Shown one piece after another: positions 31,168 through 42,161 of a stretch of 64,000 bases of DNA; within the stretch, counting starts at the first letter, position 1; the number at the start of each line of letters is the position of its first letter. A program made the position numbers and the translations under genes. The stretch is from Alphaproteobacteria bacterium (GTDB lineage: Bacteria > Pseudomonadota > Alphaproteobacteria > Rhodobacterales > Rhodobacteraceae), in NCBI GenBank assembly GCA_030428355.1, contig JAUIBL010000003.1:62001-126000 (forward strand), written 5' to 3'. The notes beneath the pieces are model-generated. The model searched no databases. It worked only from the letters and a program-made list of their open reading frames with translations, and had not been told where the DNA came from.

Positions 31168-32073
31168 ATGCACATCGAGTTCCGTCATCTGCGCACGATC
31201 AAGGCCATTCATGAATATGGCGGGGTGGCCAAGGCTGCGGATCAGCTCAACATCACGCAATCGGCGCTCAGCCATCAGATCAAGGCGCTCGAGGATCAGG
31301 CAGGGGTGGAGCTGTTCGTTCGGCGCTCCAAGCCGATGAAACTGTCGGCGGCGGGGATGCGGCTCTTGCGGCTGGCCAATCAGGTCCTGCCTCAGGTCGA
31401 GGCGCTGGCCGCCGAATTCGAAGGGCTGCGCGGTGGGTCGACCGGGCGGATGCACATCGCCATCGAATGTCACGCCTGTTTCGAATGGCTGTTCCCGGTG
31501 TTGGAGGCGTTCCGCAAGAACTGGCCGGATGTGGATGTGGACATCCGCCCGGGCCTCGCTTTCGATGCGCTGCCTGCCCTGCAAAAGGAAGAGGTCGATC
31601 TGGTCGTGTCGTCCGACCCCGAGGACATTCCCGGTGTCACCTTTACCGAACTTTTTGATTACAAAGCGGTTTTCGTCGCGTCCTCGGCCCATCCGCTGGC
31701 CGAAAAACCTTATGTCGATGCCGAGGATTTCCGTGGGCAGACGCTCATCACCTACCCGGTGGAGCGGTCACGCCTCGATGTGTTCAGCCAATTGCTGATC
31801 CCGGCAAAAGTGGAGCCGGCCTCGGTCCGTCAGGTTGAACTGACGGCCGTGATCCTGCTCTTGGTCGCATCCAACAGGGGCGTGTCCGTGCTACCCGACT
31901 GGGTTGTGCGCGAGGTCAAGTACAGCTCGGACTACGTCACCCGGCCTTTGACACAGGCGGGGGTGACACGTCGACTCTACGCGGCCACACGCTCCGTGGA
32001 CACCGACAAACCCTTTGTCGCGGAATTGATCCGGCTGGCCCGGCAAGAGGCGCAGCGCCTGCAATCCGCCTGA
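31168..32073 (+). CDS. LysR family regulator, MetR-like
   Basis: MHIEFRHLRTIKAIHEYGGVAKAADQLNITQSALSHQIKALEDQ; divergent from metF. Confidence 0.88.
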   Translation: MHIEFRHLRTIKAIHEYGGVAKAADQLNITQSALSHQIKALEDQAGVELFVRRSKPMKLSAAGMRLLRLANQVLPQVEALAAEFEGLRGGSTGRMHIAIECHACFEWLFPVLEAFRKNWPDVDVDIRPGLAFDALPALQKEEVDLVVSSDPEDIPGVTFTELFDYKAVFVASSAHPLAEKPYVDAEDFRGQTLITYPVERSRLDVFSQLLIPAKVEPASVRQVELTAVILLLVASNRGVSVLPDWVVREVKYSSDYVTRPLTQAGVTRRLYAATRSVDTDKPFVAELIRLARQEAQRLQSA

Positions 32074-32076
32074 TGC

Positions 32077-32283
32077 TCAGAGGGCTGAAAGGTTGGAGGC
32101 CATCTTGCGGCCGTCGCGCCCTTCGGTCATTTCAAAACTGACCTTCTGGTTGTCGGCCAGCCCATCCATACCGGATTGCTGCACAGCGGAAATGTGAACA
32201 AACACATCCTTGCCGCCGTCTTCCGGCGAAATGAATCCGTAGCCTTTGGTTGCATTAAACCACTTCACGGTACCGTTCGGCAT
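32077..32283 (-). CDS. Cold-shock domain protein
   Basis: [38 protein letters not shown]. Confidence 0.96.
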   Translation of the reverse strand: MPNGTVKWFNATKGYGFISPEDGGKDVFVHISAVQQSGMDGLADNQKVSFEMTEGRDGRKMASNLSAL

Positions 32284-32467
32284 TATCCCGTGTCTCCTTC
32301 TGTCGTCACGTTTGACCTCTGTGGGCCGCTTCGCTTGCGACCGGGTCTGCAATCTGCAACACCGTTCACAAGTATTCAGATTGAGCGAAATGCCCCGAAA
32401 ACAAGGCCCCCGCGCAATTTTCGGTCGGGGTCCTGCAGGGTTTTCGCGCAGCAGACAGGAGAGACGG

Positions 32468-32782
32468 ATGATCCTTTACGGGCTCAAGACCTGCGACACG
32501 TGCCGTAAGGCATTGAAGGCGTTACCAAACGCAGAATTTGTCGATGTTTCAACGACTTCGGTACCCGATGGTATACTGGATCGGGCGTTATCACAGTTTG
32601 GTGATAAAGTTTTGAACACCAAGTCGACAACATGGCGCGGACTTGACGAAACCGAACGCAGCAAGGAGCCCAAGGCGTTGTTGCTTGCGCATCCAAAGCT
32701 GATGAAACGACCGCTGATCGAGGACGGGGATGCACTTTATATCGGCTGGGACAAGGACACCCAGGCGGCCCTGATCGGTTAG
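32468..32782 (+). CDS. ArsC/Spx-family thioredoxin-fold protein
   Basis: [45 protein letters not shown]. Confidence 0.88.
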   Translation: MILYGLKTCDTCRKALKALPNAEFVDVSTTSVPDGILDRALSQFGDKVLNTKSTTWRGLDETERSKEPKALLLAHPKLMKRPLIEDGDALYIGWDKDTQAALIG

Positions 32783-34524
32783 GTCCGCACCTGCATCTGG
32801 TGCAGCGCGGCATAGGTGCCCGCCTGCGCCAGAAGATCGTCGTGCGTGCCCTGTTCGATCACACGCCCCTGATCCATGACGACGATCTTGTGCGCGTCGC
32901 GGATCGTGGACAGCCTATGGGCAATCACCAGCGTGGTGCGCCCCTTCGACAGCTCGTCCAGCGCCGCCTGCACCTTGGCCTCGGACCCGGTATCAAGCGC
33001 GGAGGTTGCTTCGTCCAGCAGCAGGATGGGCCGGTTGCGCAACAGCGCGCGGGCGATCGCCACCCGTTGCCGCTGGCCCCCGGACAGGGCCGATCCGCGC
33101 GGCCCGACCGGGGTGTTCAACCCGTCGGCCAGTTGCGGCAGGAAGTCGGACACATGCGCCGCATCCAGCGCACGTTTCAGGTCGGCGTCGGATACGTTCT
33201 TCTGACCCAGCAGGATGTTCTCCAGCACCGTATCGTCGAACAGCAGCGCCTCTTGCGACACCACCGAAAACAACCCGCGCAGATCCGCCAGCGCCATGTC
33301 CGAAACCGGCACGCCGCCGATGGTCACCACTCCATGTGATGGGTCAACAAGCCGCGTCAGCACATTGAAGATGGTCGATTTTCCCGCACCCGAAGGCCCG
33401 ACCAGAGCGGTGGTCCGACCGGCCTCTGCGGTAAAGCTGCAGCCCTTCAAAATCGCCGTATCGCCATAGCTCAGCGATACGTCCTCAAGCGTGATCTCGG
33501 GAACGCCCGTCGGGGCAGGGCGCGGTATGGCCGGGCTGCGCAGGGTCGGTTCGGTATCAAGGATCTGGCGGATGCGCTCGATCCCGGCGGCCGCCACCTG
33601 CCAGACCCCGGCCACGTTGCCAAGGCGGCGCAAAGGTTCAAACGCGAGACCGATCGCGGTGAAGAAGGCCATGAAGTCACCGACGGTTTTTTCGCCCGAC
33701 AGGATCTCACTGCCGCCGTAGAACAGCACCCCCATGAAGCCCAGACCGGCCATGATGTCGATCATGCCGGGGATGGTCGCCTGACCCAGCGCGCTGCGGG
33801 TTTCGACCCTGACCCGCTCTTCCGTCAGCTTGCGGTAACGGTCGGACTGATAGCGTTCCAGCGCGTTCAGCTTGACCGGCACGATGCCGTGAAATGCCTC
33901 GTTCAGGCGCACCGAAAGTTTCGCCGCGACATCCCGCGCGCGCCGGGCTTCCTTGCGGACATAGCGTTGCAGGAACACCGACGGGGCCACGAGGATCGGC
34001 GCACCCAACAGCGCGATCAGCGTCCAGCGCCAATCCACCGAAACCGCCACCGCAAAGAGCGACACAAGGGCGATCACGTCACGTCCGGCCCCGGTGATGA
34101 TCGTCCGCCACACCTTTGAAATCGCGTCCACATCGCCTTCGACGCGCTGCATCAGATAGCCGGGCGAATGGGTCTGGTGATAGGCCCCGTCAAGCACCAT
34201 GAGATGCGCCAGAAGGTCCTGCCGGATGTCGGCGACAGAGAGTTGTGAAATCCGCGTCAGCAGCACCTTCTGAACGATGCTCGCCACGGCACGGATGACA
34301 AAGATGCCCAGAAAGACAAGTCCAACCCAGACGATGGCATCGGCGTCGCCCCCGACGAAAACACGGTCGAACATCGGCTTCATCATGTAGGACAACGCGC
34401 CGAACATGCCGCCTTCCAGCGCCATGAACAGCATGGCGACGATCAGAAGCCGCCAGTGCTTTGCCAGATAGCCGCGCCACACCCACAGCAGCAGACCGCG
34501 CGGATTGACTGCCGCTTCGGTCAC
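32779..34524 (-). CDS. ABC transporter, fused permease/ATPase (MsbA-like exporter)
   Basis: Walker [10 protein letters not shown], signature LSGGQRQRVAIARALLRNRPILLLDEATSALD; N-terminal TM domain. Confidence 0.95.
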   Translation of the reverse strand: MTEAAVNPRGLLLWVWRGYLAKHWRLLIVAMLFMALEGGMFGALSYMMKPMFDRVFVGGDADAIVWVGLVFLGIFVIRAVASIVQKVLLTRISQLSVADIRQDLLAHLMVLDGAYHQTHSPGYLMQRVEGDVDAISKVWRTIITGAGRDVIALVSLFAVAVSVDWRWTLIALLGAPILVAPSVFLQRYVRKEARRARDVAAKLSVRLNEAFHGIVPVKLNALERYQSDRYRKLTEERVRVETRSALGQATIPGMIDIMAGLGFMGVLFYGGSEILSGEKTVGDFMAFFTAIGLAFEPLRRLGNVAGVWQVAAAGIERIRQILDTEPTLRSPAIPRPAPTGVPEITLEDVSLSYGDTAILKGCSFTAEAGRTTALVGPSGAGKSTIFNVLTRLVDPSHGVVTIGGVPVSDMALADLRGLFSVVSQEALLFDDTVLENILLGQKNVSDADLKRALDAAHVSDFLPQLADGLNTPVGPRGSALSGGQRQRVAIARALLRNRPILLLDEATSALDTGSEAKVQAALDELSKGRTTLVIAHRLSTIRDAHKIVVMDQGRVIEQGTHDDLLAQAGTYAALHQMQVRT

Positions 34525-35237
34525 GTGACCGGGGCCGCCGGCAATGTGACCCGGTCCGCCGGTGTCTTGCGGTCGAACCCGGCCTGGATCGCGGTGCCGT
34601 CATACTCCGTCCGGATCCACTCTTCGAACGAGATCGGCTGCCGGGCCGTCCGCGCCGCGTAGACATCGAGGATGTAATCCTGAACGCCGGTCGCGGTGAA
34701 ATCGAGATGGATGTATTTCAGCGAAAGCTGCTTGCGCGCCACATCAACCGGTTTGTTCTCGAACACCATCAGGTAAAGGGCGGCCACGAACCCGGCCCGG
34801 TCCGCCCCGGATTTGCAGTGAAACACAAACGGCTTTTCCGCGATCCGCAGCGTGTCGATCACATGCACGATCTTCTTGCGGCTGACCGCGTTGCGCGCCT
34901 GCAGCTTGGCGTTCAACAGTTTCAGCCCCAGCGCCTCGCAGGTTTCCTTTTCGAACAGGTAATGGGCGTACTTGTCCTCGCCGCGCAGGTTGACGACGGT
35001 CTTGATCCCCATTGCCTTGTATTTCTCGAACCGCGCATGGGTCGGCTGGTTCGACCGGTAGACCCCCGGTGCGATCTCGAAGAAATTGGTCCAGAAGGTG
35101 CGCAGAAAGGCATGGTCGAACACGTGGTAATGAAAGGTTGACCAGCGCCGCGCGCGCGGATCGGTGATGTCCTTGCCGAAGGACCGACGCAGCTTGCGCT
35201 CTGCGTCTTCGATCTTTGTCCAAAGTCGTCCCAGCAT
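34521..35237 (-). CDS. Dual-specificity/tyrosine phosphatase-like protein
   Basis: CX5R motif HCKSGADRAGF; VYRSNQPTHARFEKYKAMGIKTVVNLRGE; 4-bp overlap with downstream ABC exporter. Confidence 0.85.
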   Translation of the reverse strand: MLGRLWTKIEDAERKLRRSFGKDITDPRARRWSTFHYHVFDHAFLRTFWTNFFEIAPGVYRSNQPTHARFEKYKAMGIKTVVNLRGEDKYAHYLFEKETCEALGLKLLNAKLQARNAVSRKKIVHVIDTLRIAEKPFVFHCKSGADRAGFVAALYLMVFENKPVDVARKQLSLKYIHLDFTATGVQDYILDVYAARTARQPISFEEWIRTEYDGTAIQAGFDRKTPADRVTLPAAPVT

Positions 35238-35381
35238 CCGGTCCCTTTCGCGTCAGGCGCGGATGTAGAGACTGTGACGCGTGCTGGCAAGCACCGCGCG
35301 ATATTGACGGTGCGGCTGGGCAGGGTAGGGTGCGCCCGACCCTGCGGTCCGTCAGGGTGCCCCATCACTTCGAGGTTGCTT

Positions 35382-36578
35382 ATGTCGCTTGCCAATGGCC
35401 GAACGTATCTTGCCATTCCCGGACCGTCCGTCGTGCCGGACGCCGTGCTGCGCGCAATGCACCGGGCATCGCCGAACATCTACGAAGGCGAACTGCCCGA
35501 CATGATGCCGGGGCTGACCGCCGATCTGAAGCGCGTGGCACGGACCGACGGGCATGTGGCGATCTATATCAGCAACGGCCATGGCGCATGGGAAGCCGCG
35601 CTCGCCAACACGGTCGGGATCGGGGACAAGGTGCTGGTGCTGGCCACCGGGTTTTTCGCGATGGCGTGGAGCCGTATCGCCGAGGCCCGTGGGATCGAGG
35701 TCGATGTGCTGGATTTCGGCAATGGCGGCACCTTCGATCTGGACCGCGTCGAGGCTGCGCTGAAAGCCGACAGCGCCCAGGCCTACAAGGCGGTGATGGC
35801 GGTGCATGTGGACACATCGAGCTCCAACCGCAACGAATTTGCGCCGCTCCGCGCGATCCTTGACGATCTGGGACATCCCGCGCTTCTCATCGCCGATTGC
35901 ATCGCCGCGATGGGTTGTGACCGGTTCGAGATGGACGCCTGGGGTGTCGATGTGGCGCTGACGGGATCGCAAAAGGGGCTGATGTGCCCGCCGGGGCTTG
36001 GATTCGTGTTCTTCAATGACAAAGCCGCCGAGCGGCGCAAGCGCCTGAAGCATGTCAGCACCTATTGGGACTGGGCACCCCGCTGCGAACCCGAAGCGTT
36101 CTACCAGTATTTCAGCGGCACCGCGCCGACGCATCACCTGTACGGCCTGCGCACGGCGCTGGACATGATCCACGCCGAAGGAATCGAAACGGTCTGGGCG
36201 CGTCATGCAACACTGGCTCGGGCGATCTGGGCGGCGGTCGAACATTGGGGTCAGGACGGGCCGCTGCGGCTCAACATCGCCGACCGCGCCTTGCGCAGCC
36301 ATGCGGTGACCGCGATGGCCATCGGCAAGCCGCACGGCACCGAACTGCGCCGCTGGTGCAGCGATCAGGCTGGGGTGACGCTGGGCATCGGTTTGGGCAT
36401 GGGCAATGCGGACGACCCGAAAAGCGACGGGTTCTTCCGGTTCGGCCATATGGGCCATGTCAACGCCCACATGATCATTGGCCTTCTGGGGGTGGTCGAG
36501 GCCGGGCTTGGCGCACTTGGTATCCCGCATCGCGCAGGCGGCGTGTCCGAGGCAGCCCGGGTGATTTCAGCAGCGTGA
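35382..36578 (+). CDS. Class V aminotransferase (serine/alanine-glyoxylate aminotransferase-like)
   Basis: YLAIPGPSVVPDAVLRAM; VDVALTGSQKGLMCPPGLGFV (PLP lysine). Confidence 0.9.
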   Translation: MSLANGRTYLAIPGPSVVPDAVLRAMHRASPNIYEGELPDMMPGLTADLKRVARTDGHVAIYISNGHGAWEAALANTVGIGDKVLVLATGFFAMAWSRIAEARGIEVDVLDFGNGGTFDLDRVEAALKADSAQAYKAVMAVHVDTSSSNRNEFAPLRAILDDLGHPALLIADCIAAMGCDRFEMDAWGVDVALTGSQKGLMCPPGLGFVFFNDKAAERRKRLKHVSTYWDWAPRCEPEAFYQYFSGTAPTHHLYGLRTALDMIHAEGIETVWARHATLARAIWAAVEHWGQDGPLRLNIADRALRSHAVTAMAIGKPHGTELRRWCSDQAGVTLGIGLGMGNADDPKSDGFFRFGHMGHVNAHMIIGLLGVVEAGLGALGIPHRAGGVSEAARVISAA

Positions 36579-36580
36579 CC

Positions 36581-36808
36581 TCAGGCGTCCGACTTTCGTG
36601 ACCACTGGATGGCGCGGCTGGCCTTGTATTGGGCCAGTCGGGTGATCCCCTGATTGAGCGCCCATCCCGCAATGATCACCGCGGCCAGCCCGAAATGGGC
36701 CCAGATGACGCCGAAAATCCACAAGAGATTGACGAAAATCAAAATGAGATTGGCGGTCGTATAATCCTCGACCCGCTTCGGATGACGATCATCCATCTGC
36801 ATCTCCAC
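36581..36808 (-). CDS. Small hypothetical membrane protein (75 aa)
   Basis: Hydrophobic segments LILIFVNLLWIFGVIWAHFGLAAVIIAGWAL. Confidence 0.65.
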   Translation of the reverse strand: MEMQMDDRHPKRVEDYTTANLILIFVNLLWIFGVIWAHFGLAAVIIAGWALNQGITRLAQYKASRAIQWSRKSDA

Positions 36809-36914
36809 AACTCGGTTTGCATGGCCTTGTGCGACAGAATAGCGCAGATCAGCCCTCCGTCAGCGATAATCTGCACGGAATACCGAAATTTTTCGTGAAG
36901 ACGGCAGGTCCTGC

Positions 36915-38021
36915 CTATCGCCGCGCCATGTCCAGCGCCCGTGGCAAGGCCTGTTCGAGGATATCGAGGTCTGCGGGCCGCCCGGCGCTGATGCGGATGC
37001 AGCGATCTCCGGGGGACACGAAGGGCATGCGCACGAACACGCCCTCCTGGATCAACCCCGCCAGCACCGCCTTGGCAAAGGCACCGTCGCCGCCGCAATC
37101 AATGGTGACGAAATTCGTGGCCGAGGGCAGGGGCGTCAACCCGTTGGCCTTCGCGATCGCCGCAATCCGGTCGCGGGCCTCGGCGACCAGCGCGACCACC
37201 TCCTCCAGCCAGGCCGTGTCTTCGTAAGCGGCCAGCGCACCTGCCTGCGAAATCCGCGACATGCCGAAATGGTTGCGCACCTTGTCGAAGCTCTTGATCA
37301 GCTCCGGCGCACCGATGCCGTAGCCCACCCGCGCCCCTGCCATTCCGAACGCCTTGGAAAAGGTGCGCATGCGGATCACCCTCGGATCATCGGCGTCGAT
37401 TCCTGGCGCTGTGCCCTCCGGCGCAAATTCGATATAGGCCTCGTCCAGCAGCAAGAGCGTGCCGTCGGGCAGCGCACCGAGCGCCTTTTCGATCATCGCG
37501 CCGCTGTGCCAGCTTCCCATCGGGTTGTCCGGGTTGGACAGGTAGACGATCTTGGCCTCGACCTCGGCCGCTTTGGCCATCAGCGCCTCGATGTCTTCGT
37601 GATCGTTGCGGAACGGCACCTTGTGCAGCGTGCCGCCATAGCCCACCACGTGATAGTTGAACGTGGGGTAAGCCCCGTCCGATGTCACCACGGGATCGCC
37701 GGGCGCGACCAGCAGCCGGACAAGATAGGCCAGAAGCCCGTCGATCCCTTCGCCGATGATGATGTTGTCGGGGCGCACGCCCATGCGGGCGGAAATCGCC
37801 TGGATCAGATCGTAATTCGTCGCATCGGCATATTGCCAGCACTGGCCTGCCGCGTCCTGCATCGCGGCCACGGCAAAGGGCGAGGGGCCGAAGACGCTTT
37901 CATTGGCACCGAGCCGGGCAAGAAAGGGCGCGCCGCGTTGGCGTTCCTGTACCTCGGGGCCGACAAAGGGCACGGTGGAAGGCAGCTTGGCGATAAGGTC
38001 GGGGTATCTGGGTCCGGTCAT
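36915..38021 (-). CDS. Class I/II aminotransferase (histidinol-phosphate aminotransferase-like)
   Basis: NPDNPMGSWHSG; LLLLDEAYIEFAP; RTFSKAFGMAGARVGYGIG. Confidence 0.9.
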   Translation of the reverse strand: MTGPRYPDLIAKLPSTVPFVGPEVQERQRGAPFLARLGANESVFGPSPFAVAAMQDAAGQCWQYADATNYDLIQAISARMGVRPDNIIIGEGIDGLLAYLVRLLVAPGDPVVTSDGAYPTFNYHVVGYGGTLHKVPFRNDHEDIEALMAKAAEVEAKIVYLSNPDNPMGSWHSGAMIEKALGALPDGTLLLLDEAYIEFAPEGTAPGIDADDPRVIRMRTFSKAFGMAGARVGYGIGAPELIKSFDKVRNHFGMSRISQAGALAAYEDTAWLEEVVALVAEARDRIAAIAKANGLTPLPSATNFVTIDCGGDGAFAKAVLAGLIQEGVFVRMPFVSPGDRCIRISAGRPADLDILEQALPRALDMARR

Positions 38022-38397
38022 GTGCCGTCTATGCCAAGGAGACCGGTGCAGAACAAGCGTCGTCGAGGGGCTGCGGCGGGAAATCCCTGCGCGCAGTCCT
38101 GTCATCCAGACAAAGATATGTCGGCGGATCGCAGTCCAGTCATCGCGCGGCCCGATTTTTCGCAGAAAAATCGGGGCCCGGCACAAAGCTGCGACGAAAG
38201 AGTTAACGAAACGTGCGTATGGTGCGGATGTCACAGCCTTGTTGCGCAAACCCAACGCGCGTCCTACCCGTCAGGTCAGCATCCCTGACCCAATGTTTCG
38301 CACGCGAAACAATAGGTCCGGATCGGACCTGATCCGCGCTGCTTGACCCGCGCCGGTGGAACGGCCACTTATCGACAAGAGCAGAAACGAGACCGAC

Positions 38398-39684
38398 ATG
38401 GCCCAAACCCCACCCCCGTTTGCCCCGTACGAATGGATGATCGCGTGGCGTTACCTGCGCGCCCGCCGCGCCGAGGGCGGGGTGAGCGTGATGACCTGGA
38501 TCAGTCTGATCGGCATCACGCTGGCGGTCTTTGCGCTGATCGCCACTCTGGCGGTGCGCTCCGGGTTTCGCGCCGAATTCGTCGATACGATCCTTGGCTC
38601 GAACGCGCATGTGACCGTCTACTACACGCAACAGACCGATGAATTCGGCCGTGCCAGCCGCTCAATCTCGGATTACGAGGCCCTGGCCCAAAGCGTGGCC
38701 GCCGTGCCCGGCGTCACCCGCGCCGCCCCCTTGGTGAAGGGGCAGGTCATGGCCACCGCCAACAGCCGCAACGCCGGGGTCGAGGTCTTCGGCATCTCCC
38801 CCGCCGATCTGACGACCATCCCCCGCATCGCCGATCCCGAAACCGCGCGCGGTGATCTCGCGCGGTTCGGCGAGGGCATCGCCATCGGCTCGGGTGTGGC
38901 GCGGGAACTGGGGGTGGGCTTGGGCGACAGAATCAAGCTGATCTCGCCCGACGGGGTGCGCACCGCTTTCGGCACCAGCCCGCGCGTCAAGGCCTACGAG
39001 GTGGTCTACATCTTCACCGCCGGGCGTTATGACATCGACCGCACCCGCATCTACATGCCCTTCGGCGAAGCGCAGCTCTATTTCAACCGCGAAGGGGTTG
39101 CCGACGAGATCGAGGTCATGGTCGCCGATCCAGATCGGGTCGAAGAGATGACGCTTCCCATCGTTCAGGCCGGAGGGCAGCGTGCGCTGGTCTGGACATG
39201 GCAGGATGCCAGTGGCGGGTTCCTGCGCGCGCTCGAGATCGAGGACAACGTGATGTTCATCATCCTGTCGATCCTCGTGCTGATCGCGGCGATGAACATC
39301 GTGTCTGGCCTGATCATGCTGGTCAAGAACAAGGGGCGTGACATCGGTATCCTGCGCACGATGGGGCTGACCGAAGGGGCCGTGCTGCGGGTGTTCTTCA
39401 TCTGCGGGGCCTTCACCGGGATTCTCGGCACGCTGGCCGGGGTGATCCTTGGGTGTCTCTTCGCGCTTTATATCGACCCGATCTTTTCCTTCGTGAACTA
39501 CGTCGCCGGCGGCGGGGTCTGGGACCCGGCGGTGCGCGGGATCTATGAACTGCCCGCCCAACTGCGCCTGCCCGATGTGCTGAGTGCGGTGGCGCTGTCG
39601 CTGGGGCTGAGCTTTGTGGTGACGATCTTCCCGGCGCGGCGGGCGGCGCGGATGAACCCGGTCGAGGCGCTGCGTTATGAATGA
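38398..39684 (+). CDS. Lipoprotein-releasing ABC transporter permease LolC/E
   Basis: [57 protein letters not shown]; overlaps LolD. Confidence 0.94.
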   Translation: MAQTPPPFAPYEWMIAWRYLRARRAEGGVSVMTWISLIGITLAVFALIATLAVRSGFRAEFVDTILGSNAHVTVYYTQQTDEFGRASRSISDYEALAQSVAAVPGVTRAAPLVKGQVMATANSRNAGVEVFGISPADLTTIPRIADPETARGDLARFGEGIAIGSGVARELGVGLGDRIKLISPDGVRTAFGTSPRVKAYEVVYIFTAGRYDIDRTRIYMPFGEAQLYFNREGVADEIEVMVADPDRVEEMTLPIVQAGGQRALVWTWQDASGGFLRALEIEDNVMFIILSILVLIAAMNIVSGLIMLVKNKGRDIGILRTMGLTEGAVLRVFFICGAFTGILGTLAGVILGCLFALYIDPIFSFVNYVAGGGVWDPAVRGIYELPAQLRLPDVLSAVALSLGLSFVVTIFPARRAARMNPVEALRYE

Positions 39685-40360
39685 GCTTGCGCTGCGGCTG
39701 ACCGGGATCACCAAGGCCTACAACGCTGGCACCCCAGCCGTGGTCGAGGTTCTGCGCGGGGTGGATGTCGCGCTGGACCGGGGCGAGGTTGTCGCGCTGG
39801 TGGCGCCTTCGGGGGCGGGGAAGTCGACGCTGTTGCACATCGCGGGGCTGCTCGACACGCCCGATGGCGGGACGGTTGAAATCGCCGGGACCGACCTGAC
39901 CGGCGCGCCGGATCGCAGACGGACCCTCGTGCGGCGGGACGAGGTGGGGTTCGTCTACCAGTTCCACCACCTGCTGCCCGAGTTCAGCGCACAGGAAAAC
40001 ATCGTCCTGCCGCAACTGGCCGCCGGCGTGTCGCGCAGCGAGGCGGACGCGCGGGCGCAGCAGTTGCTGGACATCGTCGGCATCGGCGCGCGGGCGCATC
40101 ACCGGCCCGCGGCTCTCTCGGGCGGTGAACAGCAGCGCGTCGCCTTCTGCCGGGCTTTGGCCAACCGGCCCTCGGTGCTGCTTGCGGACGAACCGACAGG
40201 CAATCTTGATCCGGCGACATCGGACACGGTGTTCGACGCTTTGATGACGCTGGTGCGGGAAACCGGGCTGGCGGCGATGATCGCGACGCACAACATGGAG
40301 CTCGCCGCGCGTATGGACCGCCGCATCCGGCTGGATCAGGGCAGGCTGACAGCCCTGTGA
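39677..40360 (+). CDS. lolD: Lipoprotein-releasing ABC transporter ATPase
   Basis: GPSG-type Walker [51 protein letters not shown]. Confidence 0.95.
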   Translation: MNELALRLTGITKAYNAGTPAVVEVLRGVDVALDRGEVVALVAPSGAGKSTLLHIAGLLDTPDGGTVEIAGTDLTGAPDRRRTLVRRDEVGFVYQFHHLLPEFSAQENIVLPQLAAGVSRSEADARAQQLLDIVGIGARAHHRPAALSGGEQQRVAFCRALANRPSVLLADEPTGNLDPATSDTVFDALMTLVRETGLAAMIATHNMELAARMDRRIRLDQGRLTAL

Positions 40361-40454
40361 CCCGCCCCGCCGATGAACGGGGTTCACGTGATCGTTTGAT
40401 GCGGGTGATCGCCTTTGGCTGCTAGACACGCGGAAACCAAGAAAGGGTGCCCGC

Positions 40455-41096
40455 ATGTTTCGTTTCCTTGCCGTGTCTGCCATTTGCCTTGCCGCGCTGC
40501 CCGCGCTGGCCGCTCCCGTCTCGTTTGACGGGTCGTGGAAGACGCAGAAATTCTCGCTGTTCTCGTCCAACAGCTATGGGTTCAACGGAAGCTCTGTCAG
40601 CGTGACCTCGAATGGATCGGTGTCGCTGGCGTATCGGCCCTTGCCCGAAAGCTATTGGGGGGCGTCCTCGGCCACATGGTCCTGGAGCGTCACCGAAGGC
40701 GTGCCGGCAACCGACCTGCGCAAGAAAGGCGGCGATGACCGCAACCTTGCGCTGTACTTCGTGTTTCTGCCACCCGCCGAGGCACAGGCCCTGAAAGGGG
40801 CCAGCGTGCGGCAGTTGCTGACCAATGATGCGGCGCGGGTGCTGGTCTATGTCTGGGGCGGCGCGCATGACCGGGGTGCGGTGCTGAACAGCCCCTATCT
40901 GGGCAACCGGGGCAAGACGATCGTGCTGCGCGGCTCGGGCACCGGAAGTGCCAAGGAAAACGTCAATCTTGCGCGCGATTACGCAAACGCCTTTGGCGGC
41001 GGCAGCACCGCTCTGGTGGGCCTTGCCCTCTCGGGCGACAGCGACGACACCGACACACGGATTCGTGCCACCGTCAGTGGGTTGAGCGTCAACTGA
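40455..41096 (+). CDS. DUF3047-like secreted protein
   Basis: Signal peptide; SVTEGVPATDLRKKGGDDRNLALYFVFLP; VYVWGGAHDRGAVLNSPYLG. Confidence 0.78.
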   Translation: MFRFLAVSAICLAALPALAAPVSFDGSWKTQKFSLFSSNSYGFNGSSVSVTSNGSVSLAYRPLPESYWGASSATWSWSVTEGVPATDLRKKGGDDRNLALYFVFLPPAEAQALKGASVRQLLTNDAARVLVYVWGGAHDRGAVLNSPYLGNRGKTIVLRGSGTGSAKENVNLARDYANAFGGGSTALVGLALSGDSDDTDTRIRATVSGLSVN

Positions 41097-41108
41097 CGGC
41101 GGACACCC

Positions 41109-41543
41109 TCAGGCGCGCTGGGTGATCCAGACGCCAAGCGCCATGACCGCGATCCCGGTGGCGCGGGTCAGGCTCAGCGGGCTGACCCGTGCGCCGAACA
41201 GGCCGAAATGGTCGATCGCCGCCGCCGAGATCAACTGCCCCAGCAGCACGAAGAACACCGCGTTTCCGATGCCGAAATGCGGTGCGATATATGTGATCGA
41301 CAATACGTAGAAGGCCACGAACAGCCCACCCAGCAGCAGGTGCCGCGGTGCCATCGGCACAGCCGCCAGCGCCTTGGGTCCGGTGACCAGAGTGGCCACC
41401 GCAGTGGCCAGCAGCGCCACGCAGAACAGCACCAGAGCCGCGGCTGCGGGCGATCCGATGCGCACACCCAAAGCGGCATTCAGAGCGGCCAGAAGCGGGA
41501 TGCCGATGCCTGCGGCCAGCATGGTGAGGGCATAGATCGGCAT
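41109..41543 (-). CDS. DMT-type small transporter (YdcZ/DUF606-like)
   Basis: Repeated hydrophobic segments, GGLFVAFYVLSITYIAPHFGIGNAVFFVLLGQLISAAAIDHFGLFG. Confidence 0.85.
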   Translation of the reverse strand: MPIYALTMLAAGIGIPLLAALNAALGVRIGSPAAAALVLFCVALLATAVATLVTGPKALAAVPMAPRHLLLGGLFVAFYVLSITYIAPHFGIGNAVFFVLLGQLISAAAIDHFGLFGARVSPLSLTRATGIAVMALGVWITQRA

Positions 41544-41690
41544 GGGCGGTCTCCGTATGTAAGCGAGTCCGGTGCAGACTGCGCCGGGCTCCGCCGATTG
41601 TCACTCTCCTTTGCGTGACGGCACAGCGCAGACGGTTGCACGGACGCGCAAAGACAGGCAGTCTGCACACAATCGAGCAAGGAGGCCGAA

Positions 41691-42113
41691 ATGCGCCCAA
41701 CCCTGATCAGTCTGACCTTTGCAAGCTGTGCCGCAGCCCTTGTCGCCGCCTGTACGCCGGATGAAATGCCCGTCGCCAGCGATGGCCGTGCGCTCTTCAT
41801 GGAAAATTGTGCGATCTGCCACGGCGCGGATGCCAAGGGCGATGGCCCGATGGCGCGTGCCATGGCCAAGGCCCCGCCGGATCTGACGCTCATTTCGGTG
41901 CGAAACGGTGGCACGTTCCCGGCGGTCAAGGTGCTGTCCACCATCGACGGTTACACCAAGACCTCGCTTTCCGGTCCAGACATGCCGGAATTCGGTGGCT
42001 TGCTCGAAGGCGATCTGGTGCCGCTCGATACCGGGGATGGTGTGTTGACACCCACGCCACGCAAGCTGGTCGCCCTGCTGGATTACATCGAAAGCATTCA
42101 GGCCACGCGCTAG
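41691..42113 (+). CDS. Cytochrome c family lipoprotein/secreted protein
   Basis: Signal/lipobox-like ALVAAC; heme motif CAICH in LFMENCAICHGADAKGDGPMA. Confidence 0.85.
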   Translation: MRPTLISLTFASCAAALVAACTPDEMPVASDGRALFMENCAICHGADAKGDGPMARAMAKAPPDLTLISVRNGGTFPAVKVLSTIDGYTKTSLSGPDMPEFGGLLEGDLVPLDTGDGVLTPTPRKLVALLDYIESIQATR

Positions 42114-42161
42114 GTTCGCGTGGCCCCATGTCGTGCCCGTCTGTTCCCGGCGGGCAGGGCG

